A DNA stretch of 64,000 nucleotides, taken from the NCBI GenBank assembly GCA_033807695.1, contig CM066301.1, positions 682,001 through 746,000 on the forward strand, given 5' to 3'. Position 1 is the first letter of the stretch. Each line of letters starts with the position of its first letter. The translations under genes and the position numbers were made by a program. Source of the stretch: Daedaleopsis sinensis. Taxonomy: Eukaryota > Basidiomycota > Agaricomycetes > Polyporales > Polyporaceae. Below, piece after piece: positions 1 to 10,839 of the stretch. Below the pieces are notes generated by a model, which saw only the letters and a list, made by a program, of their open reading frames with translations, did not search any database and was not told the DNA's origin.

Positions 1-397
1 GAAGACGCAGAATTCCTGGCCGGCGGCGATGAAGTCGACATGTCTTCGGGCCATGTGGGTGAGTTCATGCTCCTCGATCACGGCGGATATCATTGAACAT
101 ATCGCAGAGGACGGGATTGCGGGCCCGTCCACACCACAAAACGCGCGTGCTTCGCAGTCAGGTACGCACTCTCGCCCACGGGAAGCGCCTACCGCAGCGG
201 GGGAAGGACCGACTAGCGCCTCCTCCCTCCCTCGACGCCGTCGGAAGCGCAAGTCACCCGAACCGGCTGGGGTCTTTCTCGCTGAACCGGACGGACCAGA
301 AAGAGCATTGCGCGACGCTAGCAAGCGACGTCCTTCGGCCAAGCAACTCCAACTCGAAGCGTCAGTCGACTCACCTGTTCGTGGTTCCACTGACTGA
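1..397 (+). CDS. 3' end of a gene, probably the first member of the tandem family at 0-4 kb
   Basis: The frame is open from base 1. The first exon ends at 58, followed by a 49 bp intron (59-107, donor GTGAGT, acceptor CAG) and a last exon 108-397 ending in a stop. The last exon encodes a low-complexity tail with an AGPST motif, a basic cluster (RRRRKRK, possible nuclear localisation signal) and Ser/Pro/Arg-rich sequence. The two complete genes downstream have similar basic, disordered tails, which is why I infer membership of the same family; too little is present to prove it. The start lies outside the window. Confidence 0.5.
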   Translation, partial: KTQNSWPAAMKSTCLRAMWVSSCSSITADIIEHIAEDGIAGPSTPQNARASQSGTHSRPREAPTAAGEGPTSASSLPRRRRKRKSPEPAGVFLAEPDGPERALRDASKRRPSAKQLQLEASVDSPVRGSTD

Positions 398-724
398 CAG
401 CAGTTCCAGGGAGATCGCCCAGAGAGAGGCTCGCCGTCGGCAGAAAGCGGGCCAGAAGGCGGTCGCCCGTTGCCAACAGACTGGACCACTGTAGGATAAT
501 CATGGGCTATTGCATGCATATATTATATATTACCAGTAATACATTTTCCGACCCGTTGCCCGAAGCAGATACGGTTAGGTAATCCACATCGGCACTGTTA
601 CCCCTGATCTTTTTAGCATTTGGCAGCTCGTTTTGGTCGACGCATCTTCACGCCCAGTGCCTGCGTTCTCAACACCCCCATCTGTCCTCCAATACACAGG
701 CTGCGAAGCTCGCAGGTTTGCGCA
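398..724. other. Intergenic spacer
   Basis: This stretch lies between the stop of the partial gene and the chosen start at 725. It contains an AT-rich run with TATATATTA near 520 that could serve as core promoter or terminator. I see no other feature. Confidence 0.4.
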
Positions 725-1845
725 ATGACCGCCAAAGCGCTACTTTGGTGCGAGGTGAGTATAAATGTACCGCTCGTGAGATGCCTGCTAAGTCTCTGGC
801 AGAATGGGATCGTTCCCCTTTGGGATACGGTTGCTGTAGGCCCCGCAGGAGATGTTCATGTGCAAGATTTACCGTGGGTGGTGAAAGCATGCGACGATGA
901 CCCATCCACTGTCCTGGAGATCTTCGATCCGGACAGCCTCACCTGGCGATGCGAGACCCTCGGCAACGCGACCGTGAACTGGGTAGGACGCATACCCACG
1001 CTGCTCATGCGCCTCCTCGACGTCGACCGTTGTATCCGCTTCGGGTTATGGCTGGAGCGCATCTACGCTCAACGTGGCTCGCCGCCAATGTGCGCCATCG
1101 CGGACGAACACGACAATCGCATCGACTTTGGACTACGCCACATCCGCGTCATTCTGTGGCTTGAGGTACGAGCTAGTTTAGTAATCCGTTCCCTGGCTGA
1201 AACTTGTGCAGGATAACGCTCCACCAGTTACCCATCGTGTCAGCTTCGATGATGACAATCTATTGCGTTTGACGTTCCACTCCCCTTTGGACCAAGACAT
1301 CGGTGACTGGAATCGCGTCGAGATGTGGATGCACGACAATCAAGACTGGGAAACCATCCACACTAGCCGGGGATTCACCGTAGGGGAGAAGTACGACACC
1401 GTCCTTGTGCGTTTGCTCGGGGTCTCGCGCACGATAGGATTTGGGCGGGAACTGTACTCGATCGAGAAGGGTGAGGAGTTCAAGCCTTGGGAGGAAGCTT
1501 TCATGGCCAATATGTCGGCAAGTATTCATCATGCATACCGCGCTTGAAACTCATGATTTCCTGAAGCTCGCAGAATGGAAGCAGCAGCAGGCCGAACGCA
1601 TGAAGGCAGATCCCGCGGAGAACGCGTACGACCAACCCCAAGTGGGCACGGTTCCCGCGCCGGCCATCGCAGACACTGCGCTCGCCAGCGTGGCCCCGGC
1701 CGCGACTGTCCCCGAGGCCGTTACGGTGCTCAGCTCGGGCCAAGCCAATGAGCGCAAGCGGGCTCGGGAGCCTGAGACGTCAGATGTCGAGAAACGCGTG
1801 CGTCCGCGGGTAGGGAGCGGACCTCCGCTGAGCGATGAAGCGTGA
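725..1845 (+). CDS. Hypothetical protein, tandem family member A
   Basis: Four exons (725-754, 803-1165, 1212-1521, 1574-1845) joined by 46-52 bp introns with good donors and acceptors give a protein of about 324 aa. I recognise no catalytic motif or named domain. The N-terminal two thirds are globular in composition. The last 90 residues are Ala/Pro-rich and end in a basic stretch (NERKRAREPETSDVEKRVRP), suggesting a nuclear or nucleic-acid-associated protein. The pattern VEMW...VLVRLLGVSRTIGFGRELYSI in exon 3 aligns loosely with VDIW...VIIRFSKVNYLESLGLELFAL in the next gene, so the two look like diverged tandem paralogs. The start was chosen because it is the first ATG giving a frame that splices cleanly. 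Confidence 0.65.
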
Positions 1846-2070
1846 GCGTGAACGGGCCGCTGAGACCGTTTGACCAGTAGTGATCCTAGCGGCACATGTA
1901 TTCGCCAGAGATCGGTAACTGTGCCTGTAAAATGTTTGATTACTGAGATCCGCAACCATACGCACCGCTTGTAATGATAGCACAGACCAGTGGCCGAACG
2001 AACGGCAAGTCGTCGATGGGCAAAAGGAACACGCCGTCCCCACCCTTTCCCCCCGCCCCGTCCTCCCATC

Positions 2071-4022
2071 ATGCAGCCCAATCTGCCTCGCGGATACCGC
2101 CTGGCGCCCTTCGTCACCGAGGACAGTGGCGAATTCAGCGCCGAGTGTCGTGAAGTATGCCAGGAAGGGGCTACAGCGCGCATTTCCGACCTCCCGGAGC
2201 ACTGCACGAACTGTCGGACGAAGCCCACTAAGATCAGGCTGCAGCTGTGCTACAACGACAAGCGGGCCTCGGAGTGGAGCGGTCGGGTGGGTAGTTGTGC
2301 GCTGCCATGCCTCGGAATGCGGCTAACCCTTTGTGCCCATCCGGAGTGTGACCACTGCGGCACCGTTCACAGATACCCTTCGACCAAGGCGAAGGGGAAT
2401 CATCTAGACCGTATCAAGTCACTCATTGCTCGCGAGAAAGCTGCGAAACTACAACGGGACGTCGACAAAGGCCAACAGATGTTGACCAAATTGATGCAAG
2501 GGACGCAGCGGAAGGCCGAGCGCGATTTCGAGCAAGCAGTGAAGAAATCACTCCGCGAGAAGAAGGTGAAGGACGAGGAGCAACGTAAGAAGGAGCAGGG
2601 GTTGTTGCGTGAGCGCAAGGCGCTGGCTGGTCGAATCGCTGCGATCCAGGAGCTTCGTGACAAGATATACGGAATCAAGGCCACGGGGATGGGGGAGGTG
2701 AGTCGTTTGTCGTAGAGAGTATGAGTGTCAGCTCAGTGACACATGCAGAAGGGCGAACCACCTCTACAGAGGCAGATCGTGGTGGTCAATTGGAATAAGG
2801 TCAGTCCCGCGCCATGCCACGATACGGTGACTCATGCATCACAGGAACACGAGCGGCCTGGAACGTTTGTGTTCACTGTAGGCCAGGACCAGTGGTGCGA
2901 CCTGGGGCAAGACGGCTTGCTCAGGAACGACAAGATAGATCCTCTTTACCTCTGGGACGAACGTACGGCCCGCTGGGGGAATGTTCCCGGACCCGTTTAC
3001 ATCGACTCAGACGTCTCAGTCATACTCACTCGCTCGCGCCGCATTGACATTCTTTCGCATTTCGCAGAAGAGCTGCACATTGCCGAGAACATACGCGGTC
3101 TAACAATCGCAGATCGCAAGGGTGAGCTCCGCGCTGCTCAAGACGTCCTAGACAACATCCGGGCGCGCGTGTGCACGCCAGGGAAGGTCATGGCAATCGT
3201 ATACGATGATGTGCGTAGTGACGTACGACTTGCGAATAGCGGTGCTCACATGGACCCTAGGACCTGGAAGACCCGAAGGTGTATCTGTGCACGCCCGACG
3301 AAGAAGATACGATCTATCTCACACGCCACCGCCGCTTCCGTGAACGGTGGGAGGAGATGGAATGTCCGGCGAACGTCGACATATGGCGTCCGCACAAGAC
3401 TTCCTGGGTGCACGCAGACGTGTTGGACGGCATCGACCTCGAAGATCAAGAGTGCACGGTCATCATACGCTTCAGCAAAGTCAACTATCTCGAATCCCTG
3501 GGGCTCGAGCTCTTCGCGCTCGCTCATCCCGACGCCAAGAAGCTACCTACAAACCTCCGCGGGCGCAAAAAGAAGGGAGACGACAACCCGCACGGGTCCC
3601 AGGACTCCTCCACCACGACACCTTCGTCTACACAGGACTCCTCCACCACGACACCTTCGTCGTCACAGTCTACGTCGACATCTTCCACCACTCCTTCGTC
3701 TACTCAGTCTACCTCGAACAGCCTCGACATCGTCATACTCGATGGGCCCCCTCGACGCTTCCAGAACCAGGCCAACGCGATCGCCGGGCCTAGTCGATTG
3801 GCAGACAACGCCCCAGTCGGCGTGAAACGCGCCCGCTCTCCCTCACCGGTACAGGAGTGGCCGAGGCTCGCGCCGGGCCGATACCGCGGACCAGTCTTAC
3901 GTCCCGCGAAGCGTCGTCCTATCGTATCAGCGCCGCACGAGCAGGGTGACGTGACAGCCGCTTTGGGGCGAGCGACTGAACAACCGTCAGGCCGGCTGGT
4001 GATTGATGTTGACGAGATGTAA
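2071..4022 (+). CDS. Hypothetical protein with paired CxxC motifs, tandem family member B
   Basis: The five-exon model (2071-2286, 2347-2697, 2749-2799, 2845-3210, 3261-4022) has all introns in phase 0 and gives about 581 aa. The 60 bp first intron is a multiple of three and could be read through; removing it brings HCTNC and CDHC within one candidate zinc-binding unit near residues 50-75. A Lys/Glu-rich coiled-coil-like segment follows, from about residue 80 to 180. The C-terminal half shares its pattern with member A. The tail holds a Ser/Thr repeat (TTTPSS units, 3610-3700) and basic KRARSP and KRR motifs. The function is unknown. The original frame opens upstream of 2071 but has no earlier ATG. 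Confidence 0.65.
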
Positions 4023-4572
4023 AAGGGCCAGGAAGGTACGTACTTGTGCGCGAGCACGTCGCGCACCCTACACTCATGGCATTTACGCACGCACAGAGAC
4101 AATGACGAGGAATAGAAGGGAAGGTAAGATCCTCAGCGCCAACAACCCTCAGACCTACGCTCATGACGTCCTGGACATTAATCCGCGCGCTACTTCCCAG
4201 CATCCATGATGTCCTGGCTCCATGCTCACGCGCACCAAAAGGAAGCAGCCGCTCACCCGCCCGATGGTTTCCACATCTCCGAGCTCGTATCGATATGACA
4301 TGTACGCCAGAAGGCGACGATTTCGAATAGACCCATAAGCATGTACCGCAGACGATCATATTTCATAGCCGCTTGGAGGATGACAACGCTACGCGCGAGG
4401 GGAAGGGATCGTGACTCAAGCCCGGGGGCCCGCAGGCGGGGTAGCACCCTTCACCAAACCCGTGTGGATGACGAATGTCTTGCGCGTGTCGAAACGAGGA
4501 TTGTCAGCGACGAGCGCGGTGGTGCTAAGGTCGACGGTCAGTAACCGCGCATACCTTTTGTGATACACAGGC
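4023..4572. other. Intergenic spacer between convergent genes
   Basis: Member B on the plus strand and the minus-strand gene at 4573-5071 converge here. Short open frames on both strands have no splice support or recognisable motif. I see nothing else. Confidence 0.4.
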
Positions 4573-5071
4573 TTACAATATGGCAGCGTTCATAGCGAAG
4601 TCGATGTCCGAATCACGCATGTCTTCCAACAAACCGTCTTCGGCAAAAGTCTCGACACGAGAGAACACGAATCGTGTGACTGGTTACTCACCGGGTCCTA
4701 ACTTAACGATCAACATCTCGCCGTAGAAGCTCCTCCCCGCCTGATTGACCACCTTCAGCGTGTGATTGACACCTCCAGCGCGCTCAGGAAAGCTAAAGTG
4801 AACATCGAACTTCCGGTGGGCGTTGGGAAGCGAGAAGCAAGCCCTCCGGGTGGTGACGTCCCTGCCCATCAAGTCCTCAAGATCTGGTAGCTGGAGGCCG
4901 GGTCCGATGCGGAAGTGGTGATACCGGACGTCGTCGATATTTAGCTGAACATTCTTGCCAGCACGGTCGAGGAAGAGAGCTTTGACTGTGTCAATCTAAG
5001 CCTACTTAATAACGTCCAGCACTCTCGTTGTCACAGTGACTCACCTTGTGCCAAAGATCGCCTCGGGCCAT
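4573..5071 (-). CDS. Small unknown protein, paralog 1 of a tandem pair
   Basis: Three exons on the minus strand (5071-5045, 4995-4692, 4637-4573) give about 131 aa. The model was checked against the neighbouring paralog: both have a short first exon ending in WHK or WHE, a first intron at the same place, then conserved blocks ALFLDR.G.N, VRYHHF/VRYHEF, LEDLMGR and a C-terminal D..DI.FA. The last 54 bp intron is absent from the paralog. The ATG lies in a strong context (ACCATGG). A TATATA at 5262-5267 is about 190 bp upstream. I do not recognise a domain; there is no signal peptide or membrane segment. Confidence 0.7.
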
Positions 5072-5443
5072 GGTGCTACAGATGCGGTAGTGGCGAGTCG
5101 AACGGTCGTAGGCTGCAGGCAGAAGTCGCACAATGCAGCGTTCGGGGCAGAGGAAAGATGTGGGACGAAAGGAGGCCGTGGGTTGCATTGGTAAGGTCTG
5201 GTAAAACGACCAGCCGGTAGTAGAGGCTGACAACCGCGGATGACAGGATGCGGGTGTCGGATATATACGGCGGCGGGCTAGACTGCGTGAACCTCCTAAC
5301 ACATTATCTCCCTATACTCCTAAGATATGCCACACAGTGCGTGACCAGGGGCAGCGAACAGCATGAGATTGCGAACATCGGCTGGGGTCAGAGATACATG
5401 CCAAGATTAACGAGAACATAGCTAGTAGATAACTATGACATCG

Positions 5444-5974
5444 TCAGGAATAGTGCGCGGATGCTCCTGCCAGTAATCCAGGGTCCTGAATGAATGTAAG
5501 CATCGAACGATACATCGGCTGCGCATGGGAAACTGACGCTTTCGACGCCCTCACCGCGAACTGGATGTCGGCCTCGTTCATGTCGACCACGCCTTGGCCG
5601 ACAGTTTTGAGCACGAGAATCTCACCACAGAAGTCGGGTGATCCTTCGTGTACCGCTGCGAGGGTGCGGTTCGTGCCTTGAGACGGATCCGGCTCGCTGT
5701 AGTGGACCTCGAAGACACCGTCGGAGTCACGGATGTCGATGCGCGCCCACCAGGTGGCAGCCTTCCTGCCCATCAGATCCTCCAGGACGGGTATCTGAAG
5801 GCCGGTTCGTAGACCAACGGCGAACTCGTGGTAGCGGACGCCGCGGAGTTGAAGCCCAATGTTCTGGCCGCGACGGTCAAGAAACAAGGCCATGACAAAC
5901 TTGGTCTGGCGAACATGTGAGACGAGAGCTGCAGGGATACACAGACAAGTACAGACCTCATGCCACATGCCCAC
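5444..5974 (-). CDS. Small unknown protein, paralog 2 of a tandem pair
   Basis: The minus-strand frame of about 160 residues after removing a probable 51 bp intron (5906-5956, weak donor GTCTGT, acceptor CAG) matches the paralog at 4573-5071 across most of its length. The shared core includes ALFLDR, VRYHEF, LEDLMGR and the block around residues 90-130 ending in DIQFAV. The C-terminus extends about 35 residues beyond the paralog and is Ser/Ala-rich. The intron length is a multiple of three, so an unspliced reading is also open. The function is unknown. Confidence 0.65.
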   Translation of the reverse strand: MGMWHEVCTCLCIPAALVSHVRQTKFVMALFLDRRGQNIGLQLRGVRYHEFAVGLRTGLQIPVLEDLMGRKAATWWARIDIRDSDGVFEVHYSEPDPSQGTNRTLAAVHEGSPDFCGEILVLKTVGQGVVDMNEADIQFAVRASKASVSHAQPMYRSMLTFIQDPGLLAGASAHYS

Positions 5975-6849
5975 AGAAATCTGGTGAACGCGATGGGACT
6001 TCGAATTTCCGAGGTATTGATGATGGAGGTAGAAAGCAGACTGATCTGTAACTCATCTGGGACGCAGCGCTACAGCGAACAGATAGGGGCCGCACCCGAA
6101 GAGGAAGGTGAAGGAGCGCGAGTTGAGAGGCCACTATCGCCTCTGGCTGTGTGGTTAAGCCGCGCACCTTCATAGACCAACGATACGCCAACCCGAACGG
6201 ACATGTCGTGAGGCACCTCCCCCAAACACTCGAATCCGAGCAAGTGCGGGCAGCCTCGCGTCTCCGGGCCCGTAAATATGGACTGTCAAGGACATGACCA
6301 TGGGACGCGCCCGTGGGGCGTTCTTCCGATGCTCCAAGAAGGACGGCGGAACGAGACCCTTTGGGCCTGCGACTGTTGAAAGTAAACTCACCAAGCTAGA
6401 CGGTGTTTCGGTGCCAGATGGCCGGGGCGTCCGCCGCGGATACCCCCGACTCCGAACCGGAAAGCGCAGGCGGCCCTACGCAGCCTTCTGTCGCGTTCTC
6501 CGCATGTCGCTAGAGGGCGTTGAGCATACCGCGTGGCACGAGACACGGTAAGTCGCACAGCTCGGTACCGAGTCCTTGAACACGGCACTCACCGACTCGA
6601 GCAGAACGAGTCTGCGCGCTGCGCGCCACCGGGGAGCGTCGTGTACTAAAGACCCTCCCGCCCTGGTCGCTGAGCACAAAACACAGGGTGAGTTGCTCAG
6701 CATCAAAACCAGTACTAGATATCGCAATTGGTACCGACCGAAGCAGACCGAGTCCGAGTCCGCTCGGCGTCGAACGATCCGGCCGCCTTCGTCAGGCACA
6801 TTTTGAGCGCGACAAACGCGTAAGTCACACAGCACAGCAGGCAGTCCTG
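5975..6849. other. Intergenic DNA with a weak direct duplication
   Basis: Two similar segments, 6537-6600 and 6809-6870, each hold a GTAAGTC-like motif followed by a GGCACTCACCGACTC box about 272 bp apart. On the minus strand the box reads as a splice-donor-like GTGAGTGCC. No coding exon chain could be built around them. Confidence 0.35.
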
Positions 6850-7174
6850 GATATGGCACTCACCGACTCCCTACGACGAGGTGTGGGAGGGCGCGGAAGG
6901 CGGCGAGGCGTGGGGGCGCGCCAGGACGGGGCTGGGATGTAGGAGCGCGCAGAGGGGTGCGACGCCTCGGTCGCGCTCCGTGACGCGGGGCGCCGTCCTG
7001 CGTGAGTGCGTAGATGGCCTCTGCCGCACGGTGTAGGCGGGCGCGGAGGGCGAGGAGCCGTTAGGGCCCGCTCCCGACGCGTATGCGCTGTAGGAAGGCG
7101 TAGACGAGGCATACATGTTGGGAGCGCGCTGTGACGCGTGCCGCCGTCGTGCCTGAGAGCGCCAACCCCGACTG

Positions 7175-7234
7175 CTACACGCGTTGTCAGGGCGGGGAGG
7201 GGTCACACAACGGCCGCCCTGACAACGCGTGTAG
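7175..7234. repeat. Perfect 21 bp inverted repeat with 18 bp spacer
   Basis: Bases 7175-7195 and 7214-7234 are exact reverse complements (arm CTACACGCGTTGTCAGGGCG plus G), separated by 18 bp. Transcribed, this would form a strong GC-rich hairpin. It lies inside the repeat array. Confidence 0.85.
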
Positions 7235-8787
7235 CACGGTGTAGGGGGGACGGGCGGCAGGAGAGGCCCCGTGTGCCATCCTCAACAACGCGCGTAGGCA
7301 GGAGGAGGACGCGGAGGGGCGTACACGTGTCGGTGTCGTGCTGCGAGTTGCGCGTGAGAGCGCAGACCGCATCTGTGGCACGGTGTAGGAGGCCGGTGAG
7401 GGCGGGAACGCGTCTGCCGCCCTGACCACGCGGTTCGGATGTAGGAAGGAGCAGAGGGCGCAGAGGCGGCCGTCGGGCGATGTGACGCATGCCGCCGTCA
7501 TGCGGGATCAGATCGCGCTTGCGCCACGGTGTAGGAGGGCGGGTGGGGGGGGGGGACGCGTCGACCCGCGTTGTAGGAGGGAGCGGAGGCGGCAGAGGCG
7601 GCGGTCACGCGACGCATCTGCGCTGAGAGGCGGTGGGTCGCTGTGACGCATGCCGCCGTAGTGGCTGATGATTTAGGAAGGAGCAAGGGGCGCCGAGGGG
7701 GTGGTGGTGCAATGTCCGCCGCGCCGTCGTGCCGGAGCATGGATGTGCAGCGGGGCAGTTGCAACCGGACGGACGACGCGTCGCTCGCGCGCCTACCATC
7801 TGCGGCTCCGACGCGTCGCGCGCCTGGGGAGGTGGAAGGCCGGCGAGTGACGAGTGAGTGCGCACGACGCGTCGGCGTCGCCGATGCGAGCTCGGGACAG
7901 GCAGGCTGGACGAGGGCGCGGGACACGTCGGCCGCGCGGATGGGAGGAGCCCGGGATGGGTGGCAGGCTGTTGAGATATGCAGGCGGCTGTCGCGTCGGC
8001 GGCGTGAATGGGAGGGCGGGGCAACTACCAGGTCAAGTGCCCGATGTGAGACACGAGGGCGGACAACACTGAGAGACGAGGGCGGACGACACGTCGGCCG
8101 TGCGCATGGGAGACGGGGCCGGTGGCGGGCTGGTGAGTGACGACGGCCGACTATGTGTCGGCGGCGCTGATGGGAGCGTGTGGCCGGTGGCAGGCCGCTG
8201 AGAGACGCGGGCGACCGACGCGTTGGGCGCGCGCATGGTAGCCAGGGGAAGCTAGCAGAGTGGAGAGTGGGCAAGGCGGACGACATCGCGCCGCGCGAAT
8301 GTGCGCCGGGGGAAGCGTGCGTATGTGCGGTGATGCGTGCCGCCATCGTGGCTGAGAGCGCCTGCCGCATGTGCGCCAGGGTATAGGACGGCGGGGAGGG
8401 CGAGGACGCGTCTACTGACCTCACACCGCGTGTCGCACGGGGTAGGAGGGGCAGGACGCGTCGGCAGGGCAGTGCGTGTCGACCATAGGAGGGCGTAGAT
8501 GGCACAGAGGGCGCAGAGGTGTGGGTCGCGCGCTCTGACGCGTGCTGCCGTAGAGCCTGGAGCGCAGACCGCGTCTGCAGCACGGAGTAGGAGGGCGGGG
8601 AGGAGTCTGCCGCCGCCTCAACGCGTGTGGGATGTAGGTGCCGCCGTCGCGGTCATGCCTGGGTGCGGCAGAACGGATCTTCCACACGCTGTAGGAAGGC
8701 GCGGAGGCCGATGCCGCACGGCGTAGGAGGGCGGAGAGGGCGCGGAGGGCAGAGAGGGCGCGGAGGGCGCGGAGGGCGCGGACGCGT

Positions 8788-8859
8788 CACAGTGCGCGAT
8801 CGACGCGTATGCGCCCTCTGCGATCTCCTACATCGCATACGGGTCGGTCGCGCATTGTG
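8788..8859. repeat. Imperfect 26 bp inverted repeat, copied again at 9025-9096
   Basis: Arms 8788-8813 and 8834-8859 are reverse complements with three mismatches, around a 20 bp loop. The same structure recurs at 9025-9050 and 9071-9096 within the 219 bp direct duplication. Confidence 0.75.
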
Positions 8860-9303
8860 ACGAGTCCGGCCATCGTGCCTGGGTGCGCAGAACGCGTCTT
8901 CCACACGCTGCAGGAAGGCGCGGAGGCCGATGCCGCACGGCGTAGGAGGGCGGAGAGGGCGCGGAGGGCGGAGAGGGCGCGGAGGGCGGAGAGGGCGCGG
9001 AGGGCGCGGAGGGCGCGGACGCGTCACAGTGCGCGATCGACGCGTATGCGCCCTCTGCGCGTTCCTACATCGCATACGGGTCGGTCGCGCATTGTGACGA
9101 GTCCCACCATCGCGCCTCAGTGCGCATAACGCGTCTGCCGCTCGGTATAGCAGGGCGTTGTGGCGGCGGACGCGTGTCGGAAGTAGGAGGGAGCAGAGGG
9201 GCAGACGCGTCGGTCGCGCGCTGTGACGCGTGCCGGCGTCGTGCCCAAAAATAGAAGCAACGGCCTCTGGCCTTCAACTCGGTGTGCATTGGTCCAGGAG
9301 ACG

Positions 9304-9833
9304 ATGCCGGTAGTGGTTGGATCTAAGCACTTCTGGGTGAGTGCTCTAAGATGCGGGAAAGGCAGTACTAACGAGCAGGTGAACGGCCGGAACAGGTCTG
9401 GGCCAGCATTTTCAAGATTGGAGTGAATCAGAGGCAAAAGATGAGATGGAACGACTTTGTTAAGGTGAGTAACAATCGATTACTCACTCAGTATAGTCTG
9501 ATACAGGACGCGGTAGGCCATGGTCGACCTGGAGTTCAGCTATGAAGAGGTCAGCGGCTCAATTACGCGATTCAAACCTTCGAACCCGGCAGTGGCGACA
9601 AAACCGTTATGCAAACACAAGGTACGTGGCGGCGATGCATGGTGACGACGAACGGTTTGGAGCTCACCTGTGTCCAGCCGCATGGAGATGTTCTGTGGCC
9701 GCGGGACCAAGACGAGTTAAGCGCAAAGATTCATTAGCTTTAAATATGGGAACTGACGGCGGCGTGTAGCTTGAGGGACGCATTGCGTGACGACTATGGT
9801 TGGGAGGCCGTCGATTTCGCGGTCAGACAGTGA
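9304..9833 (+). CDS. Small five-exon gene with possible HicA-like fold
   Basis: Exons 9304-9336, 9396-9464, 9517-9621, 9678-9715 and 9770-9833 join in frame to about 102 aa. The introns are 52-59 bp; the first has a TACTAAC branch point and the last a CTGAC. The order MRWNDFVKAM, L.FSYEEVSGSITRF, KHKPHGDVLWPRDQDDL and DDYGWEAVDF resembles a domain I recall at the C-terminus of many fungal proteins, related in shape to HicA RNA-binding folds (GS...F then H...P). That assignment is from memory of the family and is not certain. The frame is open further upstream to about 9223, so the N-terminus may be longer. It abuts the repeat array, which may have replaced its 5' part. Confidence 0.6.
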
Positions 9834-10225
9834 GGGCGACGTTCAGAACAGCGCGGTAGAGGCGTTTCTTGGAATACAATCAATGTATTGTGCGATCTAT
9901 GCGGCCGGGATATGTTTACATGTACGATATTCTATGACGTCATGCTACGTTTGTTTCCGCTAGCGCCGCATACCGGGTAGTTGAAATTCACCGGAGGTCC
10001 GTTTTGATCATTGAAGCCTATTGAAGCGGGCCTGGCCGAGCCCAAGCTAAGTATATGCTTTCTTGGCCTGAAATACATTCTGAGACGGTGCGCGATGCCT
10101 TTCCCGCTGCGGTCGCACTCTCGTTATCCCTGACCAATGAAGTGACGTGTACAGCACAGCCCCTCCGTCTACACGCGGTTCGCCCAAATAGAGCGGCCGT
10201 TTACAAACGGACGTGTGGTCTGCTC
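9834..10225. other. Intergenic spacer
   Basis: The region lies between the small gene and the breakpoint of the truncated EGF-like copy. I see no coding or structural feature. Confidence 0.35.
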
Positions 10226-10839
10226 CCGGACGCGCCTGACGGTAGCTGCGAGACGTCGGGAACGCTGTCCCAGAAGATGACCCGGTCGTTCGACGAGCCC
10301 GAGGAGATCGCAGCCCAGACGTCTGCAGAGATTGCAAGAGAACCGGGGGAAATCTGGGTTGTGGTGTTCGAGGGCGTGCTGGGGAGCTGCGTGAAGCTGG
10401 CCTGGCCGGAGTACTTGGACTGGGGGTAGACGGCAACACCAGGCTGAAGAGCAAGGTTCATGGGGAGGGAGACATTGCCTTCGAAACCGGGAGACAGGGA
10501 AAGGGAGGCACTTGAGGACGTGAGGGTGTTGTGGAGAAGGGCGGGGTCGGACGTGGACGTGTATTGCCCCGGCAAGAGAAGGAGGCTTGTCGCAGCGCCA
10601 GACGCAGATATTGTCGCGCCGACTGAGAGCTCTTAGCGGAAGGACTGGGGTTGGAGAGAGAGAGAAACGCACTGGTAGTGTTGGTGTACCCTTCGAGGCA
10701 TTGTCCTGCAACGCAGATTACAGTTGGAGAAGATTGTGCGGCTACAGCACGAGTTAGCAGGAGTCGTAGTGAGCATGAAGCGATACTCACCAAAGGATGC
10801 GCCGAAAAGGAAGGAAGTGATGAAAACACTCGACAGCAT
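10201..10839 (-). pseudogene. EGF-like secreted protein, truncated copy 1
   Basis: The minus strand repeats the first three exons of the gene at 16924-18420: a signal-peptide exon from 10839, a short exon with CVAGQCLEG, then the long exon with LLLLPGQYTSTS and VIFWDSVPDVSQLP. Sequence identity with copy 2 is very high until about 10226, where it stops abruptly. The frame then reads seven unrelated residues (SRPHVRL) to a stop, so all the cysteine-rich EGF-like part is missing. A secreted fragment of about 150 aa could still be made, but the product would lack the family's defining domain. Confidence 0.8.

Larger units (their letters stand above)
6850..9255. repeat. Degenerate GC-rich minisatellite-like array
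   Basis: This 2.4 kb block is built from recurring words such as GCACGGTGTAGGAGGGCGG, GACGCGTGCCGCCGTCGTG and GGCGCGGAGGGC in varying order. A second unit type dominates 7780-8260, recognisable by ACACGTCGGCCGCGCG.ATGGGAG at roughly 60-75 bp spacing. A 219 bp direct duplication (about 8657-8875 and 8874-9110) includes expanded GGCGCGGAGG.GGAGA runs. Long frames on both strands here are by-products of high GC and repetition: they change frame between repeats and have no domain or splice logic. What the array does is unknown. Confidence 0.75.

Noticed and set aside
6825..8726. Long open frames on both strands in the GC-rich array, up to 361 codons (for example minus 7498-8583)
   Set aside because: They are Arg/Pro/Ser-rich, overlap antisense frames of similar size, change register between repeat units and show no domain or splice structure.
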